64,000 bases of DNA from Leptodontidium sp. MPI-SDFR-AT-0119 (lineage: Eukaryota; Ascomycota; Leotiomycetes; Helotiales; Leptodontidiaceae): contig JAHLEZ010000003.1 of NCBI GenBank assembly GCA_020726505.1, positions 2,108,001-2,172,000 on the forward strand. The letters run 5' to 3'. Every line of letters starts with the position of its first letter. Position 1 is the first letter of the stretch. Under the pieces are notes generated by a model, which saw only the letters and a program-made list of their open reading frames with translations, ran no database searches and was not told the DNA's origin. The position numbers and the translations under genes are program-made. Positions 39,080-51,824 of the stretch are shown here, one piece after another.

Positions 39080-39950
39080 TTATGGCATCGGGAGCCCAGG
39101 AACAGAGCATATCTCGCCATCATTTCCTGCGACTATGCTTGGTACTATTGCAAGTTTCCCATCTAACAGAACCGCAAGCAGTCCACTTGCGAGTACTGAC
39201 CTCAATGCAACGTAAACTTTCCAAGCCTGCGTTGCATCCTCGCTTAGATTCTGGCGGAGCTCCGCGTCCATCACCAGTTTGGTGGTTCCTACCAATATTG
39301 ATTCGTCCTGTACCAGGTTTGAAAGTGGAAACTTGGAGAATTTTTTGTATCGGAGCCGCACTTCCCCATTTTCTGCTAGAAAGTGCTTCTCAAACGAAGC
39401 CCAGAGACTTTGCAATTCTTCTTGGTCTATGCGGGGAGGCTCCTCTGGTAAGTCCAGAATATCCAGTTCTGGGATTAAAGCTATGCTGTCTGCCAAAAGA
39501 GTACGCGCAAGACTTTGAACATGTACGACTTCTATTGAATCATATGCGACTAGTTTGGAAACAAAAGTTTCCGCTGTACTCAGTTCCCTTTCTTCGTTGG
39601 CCGCGGATTTCAGCTTCTCAGCAAGCTGTAAAACAGATCCAACCTCACATTGTAGCCATATCCAAGACCGCAGAGAAATTCTAGGTCGGCCCAGTTTCCC
39701 ATAGGGCTGTTCAAAGTATACGATCATCTGTATCCGTAAATACCACTTGCGACAATGAGGTATAGATGCCTGAGGGGAAATATGCGAGTTCTCGTTTTCC
39801 TGGAGAAAGAGCAAACTTAGGTTGTAAGGCGGAGTTTGAGAATCAGAAAGTACCGCTAATCTTCCGCAAGCTCATCATACAACGTGTAGAGTAAGGACTT
39901 TGATGTAGCATCATGAGTTCCGAGACTTTTTCCTCGAATCCGGAAGACAT
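39080..39950 (-). pseudogene. Unrecognised gene, probably damaged
   Basis: A long clean frame occupies 39640-39080, rich in Glu/Leu helices (LSTAETFVSKL, DLPEEPPRIDQEEL, SLWASFEKHFLAENGE). Upstream, coding-looking segments fall in other frames. One starts at the ATG at 39950; another ends LLYTLYDELAED before a TAG. A third, MGNWADLEFLCGLGYGYN, is preceded by TGA. They fit together only if stops are read as Trp or Arg, or small indels are allowed. A 63-nt GT-AG intron near 39800-39860 is plausible. I cannot assign a family; a multi-intron gene that I failed to splice is the alternative. Confidence 0.4.
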
Positions 39951-41856
39951 TCCCAGACGTTCAAAAGAAGCTCAAAACGTAATTGATGGATGAGAATTAG
40001 GTGTTGAATGATTTTGGAGAGATATGAAGAAAGAGTAAGTCAGTTGAGATATGAGGTGGTTTATAATTGAAAGCTCTGGATGAACTTTCGTTTGTACTAT
40101 TGCCACTTTCTCAATCCAATCCTTACGTAGCATGCATGTACGCCCCACTTTCGATCATGTTTCTGCGAAACGCCCCCAGTCACTTCCAAACATCTCCCCC
40201 TATCGACTCAATTCTTGGAAATCAAAATCCCTCATTTGTTCATCGAGATTCTTAATTATATTTCTGGGAACTTAAAGACCGCTTATTTATCGTTAATAAC
40301 TCAAAATGATCAAGTTAAAATGATGCGAATGCAGAAGTCGTTCAAATAAGCTAGTTCTCTCTCATTCTGTCCCGGCAGGAAATGTCACCGCCACCGCTTC
40401 CTCCAAAGAATTTATGATGGTACGGCATGTGGTTGAGTACCAATAGAGTTGATATGAAGCTTCAAGTGTGTATTATACCAAGTCCAACTTTTGGCGTACC
40501 CAAAACGGAATGACAGTGACACGCTTCATAATTGACGGAGCTTGATTGAAACCCCACGGCCCGACACTCACAGGAAACAACTTTTAGAGTCACATAGAGA
40601 ATTAAGGTTTCTGAAGAGTTGTGGTTAGTAAAGCTTAAAATTGAGGACAAGTAGCGGGTCTGGATACTGTTTCGTCTCAGGGGAGGTTGTTGGTCGCAGC
40701 CGGCTTTGTTTCGTCTCGACCTGACAGAAGAACGGGTAAGTCAGTCTAAACACGAGATAGACTTGTCACTAGACCATCCTGGTCAATGACGGCGTCCGGA
40801 TGTAAAAAAAGAGCCTGAGCAACGGACGTTTATCGGACCGTGACAGCTCGGTGTCAGCGGCGTTTGGCAGTTTCAGTATCAGCAGACCAATCAGAAGCGG
40901 AACATTCGGAAAAAAACGATGAATAGACTCACAATTAAGCTTATTCTAGTCGATCCCTCGGGGCCCGAAAAATCTTAATCATGGTGAGGAGCAGCACCGG
41001 GAGGAGGGAAACCCGAGGCGAAGCTTTAGATGAAACAACACTGCCAAGCTTACATGTTGGAATTCCCCCGCTCTTTGAGTTAGTTTCTGTGACGATTTAT
41101 ACCGCGAATTTGACCGTCTGGTGTGGAGGAAAGCGGTGAGATTGTAGCCCAAAGTGTTTTTGTGACACATCCTGTCGAATCTTGGCAGCTGCTCGCATAC
41201 ATCAAATACCAGATGGCCCAGGTCCATGGAACCTTGTACCGCTCTCTTGACCGGGGAGCTATGTCTTGATGCCCGAAAAGTCGCTTTTTGGTTTTTGTAT
41301 ATTCTTTACTTTATGGTCAGCCGAGTTCGGATTTGGGTCCAGAAAGGACGTTTGCTAAGCTCGGCCAAGTTTAAAGTGGATAGATACACTTGGTGTATTT
41401 TCGGGCTTTCTAATACCTCTTCATTATAGCGGAGATCCATTGATTTTTTATTGAAGTCGATCAATTTAGCCTAGGGCCAATTCAGTAGGGATTCAGGTCC
41501 AAACTCGAGTTTACCTAACCCTGTCGTTCTTGCAAGGGTTGGGCATGTGAGGAAGTTCCATCTCAGCAGACGCGATGTAACAAAATCCACACATTGTATC
41601 ACACAATACCTAGATGGGCCATGGGGCAGAAAACATCCTCACAATACACTTAAATAAGACACAACAGACGAAGTACATCCACGTCCATATATCTAACTTT
41701 GAACTTCGAAGCTGGCCTTCTTCATCCAATCCACAAATTGTTTTGTTTCCGCCATACCATTATTCATCCATCCTTTTCTTTTTCCGTAACTCTTTCTTCC
41801 TCGCGTGCCTGGCCATTAAATTCTAAAGTTATATTTATATCCTTTCGTCGAGCAAA
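39951..41856. other. No supported gene
   Basis: 1.9 kb with short frames only. The last 300 bases, AT-rich with CTTTC tracts, are the likely promoter and leader of the aspartic protease. Confidence 0.45.
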
Positions 41857-43178
41857 ATGTATCCTCAAAGCATGTTGATCACTTGTTTACTTCTCCTAGG
41901 TCTCGGTAATGCTCGATCGGTTCTGCACAAAGACAGCGTCACCCGACCTGGAGGCTTCCGAGAGTTCTACGCCGGCCATTCACGCAGAGATCTACCACGA
42001 GGGACCATCATTCCACTATCACGTAGAGCAGGCGCCTCCGGAATTCTCCCCCGAGATTCGAACACGACCAGTTCTGCTCCTCTCACAGCCGTTGCGTTAA
42101 ACCTGCTCGCGAACGTGACCATTGGCGGTCAGCCCTTCCAACTCCTCGTGGATACAGGGAGTAGCGATACATGGGTTGCAACCACGAACTTCACATGCGT
42201 CGACAGTGAGGAGAAGGCTAAGCAGCAGAGTACATGCAAAATACCTACCTTATACACACAGCCTAGCAGTGCGGAGGTGGTTCCTGGTGTAATGCTGAGC
42301 CAGGGATATGCGAGTGGAGAGTTCGTGGTCGGTCCAATGGTCCTGGAAACTGTGTCGATAGGTGGAATCACGGTTCAAAAGTCCCAGGTTGGAGCAGTGA
42401 CTACTGCGTTTTGGAACGGTGACGGGGTTAATGGGGGTTTGTTGGGTCTTTCTGGGTCTGTAACGTGAGTCTCATTCTCCGTGGTCGTCCGGGCCAGTTC
42501 ATGCTGATACGGAATAGGACTACTGCGCAAGACGCAAACAGGAAACAGGTTGTTTACGACCCCGTATTTCAGAAGATGATACAAGAGAACGTGACAAAGC
42601 CTTTCTTTAGCATGTCGATTGACACTACAACGTCAGGTCCTGCGGGGTTTCTGGTATTTGGAGGTTTACCACCAGTCGCTCACTCAGATAACTTCACCAC
42701 AGTACCTATCATCAAGAAGACCAGCTCATTCCAAGGCCCACTTCCAAGCCCACAAGTCGTGGATTACATCGTCCCTGTATCATCCTTCACTGTCGGCGGA
42801 AAGAACATCAAGATGAACAAGTTAGAGATGGTAGTCGATTCCGGGACATTTGCCAATATCGTCCCAGATAACCTTGCTAATCAAATCAACGATCAATGGA
42901 TTCCGCCAGCTGTTTTCGACCAGCAACAAGGGCAGTTTAAGATAGACTGTGCGGCGACTGCTCCTGACGTCGGAGTCACTTTGAATGGCACAACTTTCGC
43001 CATGAAATCCGCGGCTGCCATTCAGAAAGATGGGACAAACTGCTTCTCAGCATGGGTTGGTGGAGGGACGGCTGGGGATGTCAAGAGCACATTTGTTCTC
43101 GGAGACGTGTTCATGAAATCTGTCGTTTCCGTCTTCGACCTTGGGACTACGGAGATGCATTTTGCAGCTAGAGTCTAA
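41857..43178 (+). CDS. Secreted pepsin-like aspartic protease
   Basis: Exons 41857-42464 and 42518-43178 (53-nt intron) give 422 residues. A signal peptide (about residues 1-20) is followed by a basic propeptide with RR dibasic sites. The catalytic motifs are VDTGSSDTW (Asp99) and the second-lobe VVDSGTF (Asp309), the DSGT form usual in fungal secreted members. Conserved GGLLGLSG, GFLVFGG and FVLGDVFMKSVVSVFD are also present. N-x-S/T sites are frequent. No GPI tail is seen at the C-terminus, so it is probably released outside the cell or into the vacuole. Complete in length and motifs. Confidence 0.88.
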
Positions 43179-43813
43179 ACGTCCACATTTGTCATTTGCG
43201 CAGTGGCGTATCGGAATCTTTGCAGAGACTACTCTTTTTGCTCCCCCTTTGTTGTTGCCGTGCTGCACATGGCTATTTCTTTTTGCGTGAGACTCATGTC
43301 TGTATCGCTCCAAACTTCTGTCTTTACTACATGTTTTTCTTACTATCCTTCTTCAAGATTTATTGAGATGAATCTAGACTCCAAACATGCATTCTCACCT
43401 TCATTTCTACGGGTTTGAGGTAGCCGCTCTTTTTACAACTCAACTATCACCACCCAGTCTTTCACGAGCAAGGGCCGTTGTTGAGTTGCCGAATCTCGGC
43501 TCTTGGTTTCGGGAGCGGGGAAACTCAACTCTCACCCAATTGAACCTGAAACAGCGCAAGTTTCTGTGTGAACCCCAGATGATTCTGACCTCGTGAGAAA
43601 GGTACAAACTTCCCGAACTGCTGTTCTTTATTCTCGCAATCGATATTCCAAAATCCAGACTTCCTGCTGTAACTGTATGTAAAACCGGACATGCCTTGGC
43701 TCGCGTAGTCACGGTCAACATCAACAAAACCTCCGCAGTTCTTAACTTCTGTTTCAAACGCCTTCTAAGACTCCACATATCACATCATCCCCTATCTACT
43801 CCCTCCTCTCCAA
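43179..43813. other. Intergenic
   Basis: 3' flank of the protease and promoter of the hydrolase. CT-rich leader directly before 43814. No other feature. Confidence 0.45.
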
Positions 43814-45040
43814 ATGACAGCCGGCAAATACCTCACTGCTGCCTCCGTAAAAGCCTGGCAAGAAACGCCCCACCTCTACGAGCGCCTAACCCGCCTAACA
43901 CGCTCCCTCTACCTCCTCCTCGCAATCCCCACCCACCTCCCCCTAATCGCCCTTGACACCCTCTTCAACACCCGCTCCTACGGCCGTCCATCATGGACCT
44001 TCACCTTCCGCACTCTCCGCTTGATAGGCGCCCACATAATCTGGGCCATGAACCCAGGAACCTGCCCCTCACCAGACGTCCTCTCTGACAGTGCACGGCG
44101 CGCGATCCCGAAACTGAAAAGTCCCTGTGGAGCCGAGCTAATCATCGTTCCAGCGAAAGAGGGCGTTTGGTACGGCGATGCTGTTCAGGAGCTCGTACAG
44201 CCACGAGAATGTCCTTGTTTCTGGATGTGGAGAGGGGATGAGATGGTGAACCCATCTATCGATCCCAAAGCCGTGGGAGAGCGTAAAGTCATGATGTATC
44301 TCGTCGGAGGGGGGATGGTGCAAGGCCATCCTCTTGAATCACCACTCCCGTGGTCAGTGATGGAAGTAACGAAAATGCCGGTCTTTGGTGTGAATTTCCG
44401 GAAAGCTATTACACCCGAAACGGCATTTCCTGCTGCGTTGCAGGATGCGGTCTCGGCGTTCTATTTCCTTGTTGATTTAGGATTCAAGCCGGAGAATATA
44501 TGTATGATGGGCGACTCGGGCGGTGGGGGGATTGTGATAACCACAGTACTTTATCTGCGTGCTTGGCAGGATAGACTGGTACGGCCGGGGAGTTGTATTC
44601 TCGTCTCACCATTCGTTGATCTGATTGATGATTTCCATAGCGATGCAGATGCCCTGAATCTGGATATCCTTAATCCGACTATGTGCTCTATTGCGGCGAC
44701 ACAATACACGACGAATCGCCCAGATTTACGATCTACATTGCTGTCTCCTGGCAGGGGAAATCTCGCTGCTCCATATACACTTTCTGGACTACCTGATATG
44801 CTGGTCTGTTATGGAGATGCCGAAATCTTCATGCCGGGTATTCGGAAATTCTTCAAAGCGGTACTAGAGGAGGGGAATAGGGTTGAGTGTCATAGAGGAG
44901 TGGATGAGGTGCATGTATATCCTTATTATACGAAAGATAGGAAGCCGAGCGGATTTTACGGGAGGCTAAATGCTTTCCTGGACGGGGAGGTGAGAGTTGG
45001 TGAGTGTGAAGATTACAACCATGGAGGCATGAATCTATAG
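43814..45040 (+). CDS. Alpha/beta hydrolase (HSL-like, fold-3 type)
   Basis: An intronless 408-residue frame. An N-terminal hydrophobic helix (about residues 33-48) suggests membrane association. The hydrolase core shows YLVGGGMVQGHP in the oxyanion-hole position, where relatives have HGGG, and AVSAFYFLVDLG. It also has the nucleophile elbow GDSGGGG, an Asp in CYGDAEIF and a His in DEVHVYP. The Ser-Asp-His triad is therefore present. The substrate is likely an ester; specificity is unknown. The HGG to VGG change may alter oxyanion stabilisation. Confidence 0.82.
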   Translation: MTAGKYLTAASVKAWQETPHLYERLTRLTRSLYLLLAIPTHLPLIALDTLFNTRSYGRPSWTFTFRTLRLIGAHIIWAMNPGTCPSPDVLSDSARRAIPKLKSPCGAELIIVPAKEGVWYGDAVQELVQPRECPCFWMWRGDEMVNPSIDPKAVGERKVMMYLVGGGMVQGHPLESPLPWSVMEVTKMPVFGVNFRKAITPETAFPAALQDAVSAFYFLVDLGFKPENICMMGDSGGGGIVITTVLYLRAWQDRLVRPGSCILVSPFVDLIDDFHSDADALNLDILNPTMCSIAATQYTTNRPDLRSTLLSPGRGNLAAPYTLSGLPDMLVCYGDAEIFMPGIRKFFKAVLEEGNRVECHRGVDEVHVYPYYTKDRKPSGFYGRLNAFLDGEVRVGECEDYNHGGMNL

Positions 45041-45415
45041 GTGGATCGATCTAGCCTCTAGGGACGCGACACAGTACTCTGTATAACTAGGAAAGTCTTT
45101 GATGTTAAAGGGCCAGCAGATCTTCATGTTTTCAAATTAATTTGTCACGTGGAAAATAAACGAGAAAATCAAGGCTCAAAGCTTCACAAGTTCAGAGTGG
45201 TATTTAATCGGTTAAAAAAAATGATATCAGATGAGGAAAAAGACAACATGGAATTTGCCTACCAGTATATTCCTCCCTGCCTCTTTATCTGTCAATTGAG
45301 CCAGTCAGTAGTCAATCTAAAACTACTTCTTAATCTCAATCATACAAATGAAGCAATCCCCTGGGCAATCCAAATGCCTCTTCATCCCATGGTCCTCTCG
45401 CACTCGCACTCGCAC
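45041..45415. other. Intergenic between convergent genes
   Basis: AT-rich 3' flanks of the hydrolase and of the small Cys-rich gene. No further feature. Confidence 0.4.
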
Positions 45416-45682
45416 CTACTTTTGCCCACCAATCTCGACCTGACCGCCATGATACCCCATCTCCTGCTCAGTTACAGGTCCAGTTGCAAGTGGCAGGCCA
45501 TTACTCCGATACGCCTGCAGTCTCGTCTGCGTCCTGCGTTTGTGACGGCAAGACTTGCAGCGCCCCGACTCGTCAGAGTGGGATTCTATGATGGTTTTGC
45601 AGTTGGTGGAGGTGCAGGGGGTTGTGCTCGTGTAGACACGGTGTTGGCAGAGCTCGAAGATGGTTACGTTCTCGGTGCACAT
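45416..45682 (-). CDS. Small Cys/His-rich protein
   Basis: An 88-codon ATG frame beginning MCTENVTIFELCQHR. It has six cysteines in its first half, in the pattern C...C-x-H...C...C...CKSC followed by RHKRR. The C-x-H / C-x2-C arrangement resembles short zinc-binding proteins common in filamentous fungi (CGHR-type starts), but the match is by eye only. The opposite strand also has a long frame (45149-45742), which I consider the shadow. Confidence 0.5.
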   Translation of the reverse strand: MCTENVTIFELCQHRVYTSTTPCTSTNCKTIIESHSDESGRCKSCRHKRRTQTRLQAYRSNGLPLATGPVTEQEMGYHGGQVEIGGQK

Positions 45683-46678
45683 CTTAGCGGGTTGGTTGTT
45701 TGTTTGTGGAGTCGATGGTGTTGGCCAATGGTGTGTGCGTAGTGGAAATAAGGAGGCTAGAACTACTAGACGAGAGGGAGAATGTCGAGATGGGATACGA
45801 AAATAGGAGTAGAGGAAGATATAGGGGAGATAAAGGCATTGTTCCTCTCATCTCATACGTCGAGGGCTGAACTATTAATAGCACAACAACACTACAAATG
45901 AAAGAGCTGTAGACAATACCCCGCGAAGGACATATGGATAACTTGTTATTCCTCTCAAGTCTGAAACAGCAAGACAGCATTGTTCTAGTAAAAGAGGGAT
46001 TAATACAAAACAATAAAGAAGCGGATGCCTAATGCCTGTTCTTCCATTGTCTTGCTATTCGCACTGAAGAATGGCTCTTTGTGTCTGATTTGGAGAATGG
46101 AGGTTTGTTTCATCGATCACAAGAAGGTCTAATATCGGTCAACCCTTTTTGAGATAGGAGGCTCTGCCACGATACTTACCATATCACTGTCATTCAGAGC
46201 GAACGATTGGTACATGCCGGTCATCCAGCCCAGCAGATGCCGGCCGAGCACGAAAGGAGGAGCAACGAAAGAAGGCCTGAAAAAGAAGGATAAACAACAA
46301 GGTGCTCGTTTCATTCAATGATATCATGCATGAAGGCCAAGAAGCGGCCCTAGTACTCCGATTCCATAACGCCAGATACCGCGATCCTCAACCTGCTCCT
46401 TGTCTCCCTTTCCATCCTTCAGCCATGAAAAGTCAGGCAAAAGCAATAAATGTAGGTAATAGGCTATCGTCCTTTCTCCGTGATCGAGATCAGATAGCAG
46501 TATGCGATACTCCACAGTTGTAGGTCCGAGAAACCTGATAAGCCGTGTGCCATATGCCTGTTTCCGTCCACCCGGCTCCATAATTAATTCCTTCCCTTCT
46601 ATCATCCTTGTCGCTCATCACTCTAAAATTGTCATTTCTGCATTAAATTCATGGAGTTTGGCTTCTGCGAGGAATTCT
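45683..46678. other. Intergenic, no supported gene
   Basis: Promoter side of the small Cys-rich gene and 3' flank of the Grr1-like gene; an untranslated tail is likely. Short frames only. Confidence 0.4.
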
Positions 46679-48692
46679 TCACGTTTGGTTGTTGTCACCA
46701 TCGGCATCTTCCAACTCTTCATCCCCATCAGCATCCTCGTCATCTGCGGTCAGAACAGCGGCACCCATCATCGCAGTGGCACCTATCATGCCCGTCATTG
46801 TCTGGTCATCATCGTCGTCATCTGCACTGTGGGCCATTGGATCGTAACCGCCATCAGCTGGTTCGAGGCTGTTCAGGTGGTGTCGGAGGCCATTGACACC
46901 TACTCCCGAGAAAACACAGAAAACGTTTCTCTGGTGTTCTGTAAATTCTGAGAATATGGGTTAGTGCCACCTTCGATGAACTCAGAAAATGGAACATACC
47001 TGCAGGCGCCTCTCGACAGAATGGCTCTAGATCTGGTCGAAGGAAGGCTTGGACACCAGTCAAACTCAAATGAGTCAACTTCTGGCAGTTATTCAAGAGA
47101 ACAATGATACTCTGGTGTACATGTTAGCTAAGGTTAGGAAAGAGGAGAGAATAACAAACGTTCAGAGTTAAGTTTGTGCAGTAACTCAGATGCACTCTCT
47201 CAAGGCTACTTCCAGCCAGATGCTCAAACAGCTCGCCATCAGCACTTCGGTAATGACGAGGATATCGAAGACGGCTTTGTGCTAAGGCATAAACGCTCTG
47301 ATCCGTGATTGCTGAACACTTGACAAGACCTATTCTTCTCAATTTTGGAAGAGTCGCCAGCTTGGTGACAGAAGCGTCAGTCAGGTGTGTGCAGCATCCG
47401 AGATCGATATATCTGATCCGGTTACATGATTGCACAAGTTTGGTAACCGCAGAATCCGTTATTTGGCCACAGTGTCCAAGATGGAGGTAGTGAAGGTTCT
47501 TTCCGAGTTTGCTGATAGCATGGACAGACAGATCAGTGAGGTTCCTGCATTTCGCAAAGACCAAGTTCCTCAACCGTGGGGCCACTGCAATAATCTTCTC
47601 CACAGCTCTATCAGTGAGACGAGCACAGCTTGTTAGGTCGAGGATGCGGAGGTGTTCGAAAGTCTTCTCATTGCCCAAGTTGAGGAAAGCCGAATCGGAG
47701 ATCAGTTCACAGTTGGCGAGTCGCAGTTCTCGCAAAGTCTGACCATGCGAAACCAGGGCTGTAACTGGCTCGTTGCCAATGAGTTTGCAAGAATGGAGGT
47801 CAATTTCAAGGATGTTGGGACAGTTTTCGGCAAAGGCTATTATTGAGGAATCCTCAAGCTGTTCACAGTCGTTGAGTTTGAGCTAGAAATTATTAGCAAA
47901 GAATAGGTGTGTGTAACTTCGATAACCAAGACTCACTCTCTTGATAAATCTGCACGAGTTGGCCACCGCAGTCATAGACTGGTTGGAAATCTTCGTGCAG
48001 CCAGAGATGTTGAGGCCTTGTAGCCTGTGACAGTTATCGGCCAGAGCGTACATCGATATCTCTGTGACTTCCGTGACCCCAGAGATATCTAAAGCTAGTA
48101 GGTGGTTGCTACTATCGAGAAGACCCGAAACTCCAGAGTCCGTAAGGCCATTGCAATTAGTCAGAGTCAGCCGTTCGATCCGGTTGCAGTACTGTAGGGC
48201 AAGGACGCTCCCATCGCTGCAGCTGTCCGAAAGCTGTGCTAGGTTTAGACGCTTAATGAAATCTCTATAAGCGAAGTATGGGTGTGTTTTGATGAGGGTG
48301 CTGCAGATAGAGCTGTGCTTGTTCCAAGTAACACAAGCTGGTCGGTGCCAGAGCAGGTCAACGCTGTTTCGTGCCCATCTCTTCGAGACCCTCATACAAT
48401 TCAACAAGTCTTGCGGGCTACTGAGTTTCGAGAATATGCCGATAAGAACCTCTGCGGGCAGACGGTTCGAAGCCGCCAGACAACTCTCCTCGGACACAGC
48501 CATGTCCTGGAATGTGGGGACTCCGATGGAAGACTGAGAATCATTATTACCAGCATAGAAGTCGGACTCCTCATAGTCTGCGCGCGCTGGGGAGTTGCTC
48601 GACGATGATTGTGAGTCGCCTTCTGCATCTGGAGTGCCGCGATAAGAGGTTTCGGTCTCTAGGGGCGCCATGATCGGGACTGGGGCTCTCAT
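46679..48692 (-). CDS. Grr1-like F-box/LRR protein of an SCF ubiquitin ligase
   Basis: Exons 48692-47937, 47882-47160, 47111-47000 and 46947-46679 (introns 54, 48 and 52 nt) give 619 residues. A Ser/acidic N-terminus precedes the F-box (LPAEVLIGIFSKLSSPQDLLNCMRV..., about residues 78-120). Then come about 12 leucine-rich repeats of the C-x-x-(I/L)-(T/S)-D type, e.g. NCNGLTDSGV, GCTKISNQSM, GHCGQITDSAV. After the repeats is FLRPDLEPFCREAPAEFTEHQR, a Grr1 hallmark, and an Asp-rich acidic tail. It should recognise phosphorylated substrates for Skp1-Cul1 ligase, linked in yeast to glucose sensing and cyclin turnover. ATG at 48671 is a second possible start. Confidence 0.92.
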
Positions 48693-50606
48693 TTTGTCGG
48701 CGTTGATGCCTGGCAGGAGCGAAAAGAGAATCGCGAACGCGGTCGGACTTCGTACTCTAGATAGTATCTAATGTCTGCGAGTCTCGGAGTTGTAGATCGC
48801 TGCGCTGGGAAGGACTGCAAGACAATGCAGAGTGGTGGAGGGGGGTTGTTCGTAAGCTCTCAGCCTCGTGAAGAATGGAGTTTTCTATGGTGGGCGTATG
48901 ATGATTCTAGTTAACGTCGAGGGGTAGAGTCATTATTCGCGATGCTGTCGATGCGGATGGCGATGCAGGCAGTCGAGGCGTCGCGTTGTGTTGTCGTTGA
49001 GGGCGGCGTTTGTTGGCTTTGTGATCAGATTATGGCGATGTTTGAGCTGGAGTGGAGGATTGAAGTGGTGGAAGCAATGCACCGTCCTGCACTGCATCAC
49101 ATCTGATGCAAGGCTGTGATTGGACTCGCTTGATGGGGCTTGGGTGCTTGGAATGTGATGTGGTGAGGAGGCTTTGGCACGTGAGACGAGCATTTGAAAG
49201 CATTCTGACCGAAAACAGCTGAGGTATTATTCGAACGGCTTGATTTATGATGCGAGATCTAGATTTAGATTATGGGGATTTAGATGTTTTCTTTTTACAT
49301 GGTTCTTTGTTTCCAGATTCCATCGATACATGCAGTCTCGCCGCTTATTCAACAAATATAAGAGAGATTAGTCATTATTGCCAAATCAACACACAGCCGA
49401 TTATTTTACTACAACAAAGCTTTCATTTCACAGAGACTACAACATGCACATGACGATCGGCAGATATCAAAAATTCAAATTATCTCAAAGATATGTTGAG
49501 CAACGCAAGCTGAGAAATTCCAACATGCATCCGGAGCTAGCTGTATGCGTAGCTAGCTGAGATGACGTCTGAGGCGGTACAAACCCTCCGAAACGTGGGA
49601 AGAGCCATCAAATATTGTTGGTGGTTCACGTCCAGTCAACTTTGATTTGGCCGATAATGTGTGGCCCAAAGCATCCATGTTTTCTTGCTCATGGTTCCCG
49701 GTTCGGCGAGTTTTCCTACTTCGAAAGTTAACGGTACAGTCGCAGATCAACACCCTGTCCAGAAAGGCTCTTCAAGGTTCAATCGGAGGAGTAGGTTCTA
49801 AGGTCTGAAATGGCTCAAAAGAAAATATTGCGCTGATAGCAAGAACGGAATTTGCGTTGTTTAGGTGAATTCTGCGTCAAAATATCGTTGGGATCTCATA
49901 TTCAAGTCCCGTACTTCTACTATTCTAAGATCAACACTTCGCTAAATCGACAGATTTCCCCTTCACCAGTAATGAAGATGGAATATGTACACCAAAGGTA
50001 TCAGTTTTCACCTAGGAGGCTTACAAGTAGATCAAAAATCGCTTGATCTACAGGACAGCTGCAAAAAGCCAAGGACAACCCAAAAACTACATTTCCGCGT
50101 CAACAAGCAACCTTTCAGCCCCCCTCAAAAGATTCTCCAATGTACTGAACAAGAACCAATGGAAGCAACATACGATGCAAGACTCAGCGTCATCTAGAGT
50201 GGTAACAACATAACCCAAGTTCTTCTAATTCGGCTCAAGTCAATATACAAGCTTGGAATAATACTGCCCTGTACTCCTTTTCAAGCAAACAATGATCAAT
50301 GGATGTGCCTTGGATATAACAGAAATCCTTATCTATTTATAAGTCGAGGCAAATGAGAAAAGCAAACACAATTATTCAGATGTCGAAGTGAAAATGCTTT
50401 TGAGTTCTACACTAAAGTAGCGGTAATCAAAACAAGGAACTCGGCAGACTCCACCCCAAAGCAAAGCAAGGCAAGCTTCCCCGGATTTTCGCTTCCAAAA
50501 TGCGGCTCATCAGATCAGCCCATCATCATCAAATTCTCTCTCCCCACAACCCTCACCAACAGCAGAGGCCTCACATCTGCTCAATTCAACTCCCCAACCC
50601 ACCAAA
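48693..50606. other. Divergent intergenic region
   Basis: 1.9 kb between the starts of the Grr1-like and AIM18-like genes. Short frames only. Probably long leaders and promoters; an AT-rich central part near 49.2-50.4 kb. Confidence 0.45.
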
Positions 50607-51824
50607 ATGTCCCTCCGCACACCCTCCCTCCGCCTCCTCCGATCCTCCCTCACCCACCCACCACAATGCCTCCGCCCACTCGCCTTCCCACCCCTCAATC
50701 CCCTCTTCATGCTCCAACGAAACCTCTCCTCAGTACCCAAACCCCCTCGCACACCCCTCGACCCCGTAACGCTCCACCGGCTCGAGATCCAGCGGCGAGC
50801 ATACTACAAGCGACGCTCCTACTACGCCGCAGCAGGCGTCGTCTTCGGCATGATAGCCATCTACCTAACCGCGACATCCCTGGACCTCGAAGCCTACCCA
50901 CCACCAGGCAGTAGCAGTAGCAAGCCGACCAAACTCGACTCCTCCCGGCGCGCCGACGACCCCATGGTAGTACTCGGTCGCGAGCGCAAAGTCGTGATCC
51001 AGAAACTCGGCGAAGAGCCCGAGGAGATCCCAGACGTTGTTCCGACGGGCACATCTACGATCCCGACGTTCCCGCGGATCCTAGAGTTCTTTGATGATGA
51101 GAAGATGGGACATCCGGAGGGGTTGAGGGGGAGGGGCGAGGATGCGCTGGTGGAGTATCAGTTGGTGGGAGTGGGGTTGAGGACGGTGAGTTTTTTGGGC
51201 ATTGAGGTTTATGTTGTGGGGATGTATGTCGCGACGGATGATATTGCGAAATTGCAGCAGGCTTTGATCAGCCAGATTGCGACGGGGGCAAGTTCGCTTG
51301 TCAAGGGCGAGAAGGAGGAGTTGAGGAGGAGGTTGTATGATGAGCATGAGGGCGTGAGGATTTGGAGTGAGCTTTTGAAGGGGACGGGGTGCAGGACTTT
51401 GGTGAGGATTGTTCCGACTAGGAATACGGATTTTGGTCATTTGAGAGATGCGTTTGTGAGGGTTTTGCAGCAGAGGGCGGTATATGATAAAGAGGAGTAT
51501 GGGGATGAGGTGTTTGGACAAGGAGTGGCTAGTTTGAAGGCTTTGCTTAATAGAGGAAGTGTGCCCAAGGGAAAGGAGCTGTTACTCTCGAGGAACGAGA
51601 AGGGGAGGTTGGCTGTTTGGTATGATGATGGGAAGAAAGGTGCCCAGAGATTGGGGCACGTAGACGATGAGAGGGTATCTAGAGCTATGTGGCTCAATTA
51701 CCTGGCTGGGAAACACCCTGCCAGTGCGCCCGCGAGGAAGAGTATTGTTGATGGGGTTATGGAGTTTGTAGAGAGGCCTGTGGGAACTGTAGCCACGCAG
51801 GTTCAACTCCAGACCCATGTATAA
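50607..51824 (+). CDS. AIM18/AIM46-like mitochondrial chalcone-isomerase-fold protein
   Basis: An intronless 405-residue frame. The N-terminus is rich in Arg/Ser/Leu without acids (mitochondrial presequence), followed by one hydrophobic helix (YYAAAGVVFGMIAIYL, about residues 72-88). The chalcone-isomerase-like domain shows LVGVGLRTVSFLGIEVYVVGMYVA, VRIVPTRNTDFGHLRDAFVR and FGQGVASLKALL...GKELLLSR. These match the fungal AIM18/AIM46 family, inner-membrane or matrix proteins of unclear enzymatic role, probably not true chalcone isomerases. Confidence 0.88.
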   Translation: MSLRTPSLRLLRSSLTHPPQCLRPLAFPPLNPLFMLQRNLSSVPKPPRTPLDPVTLHRLEIQRRAYYKRRSYYAAAGVVFGMIAIYLTATSLDLEAYPPPGSSSSKPTKLDSSRRADDPMVVLGRERKVVIQKLGEEPEEIPDVVPTGTSTIPTFPRILEFFDDEKMGHPEGLRGRGEDALVEYQLVGVGLRTVSFLGIEVYVVGMYVATDDIAKLQQALISQIATGASSLVKGEKEELRRRLYDEHEGVRIWSELLKGTGCRTLVRIVPTRNTDFGHLRDAFVRVLQQRAVYDKEEYGDEVFGQGVASLKALLNRGSVPKGKELLLSRNEKGRLAVWYDDGKKGAQRLGHVDDERVSRAMWLNYLAGKHPASAPARKSIVDGVMEFVERPVGTVATQVQLQTHV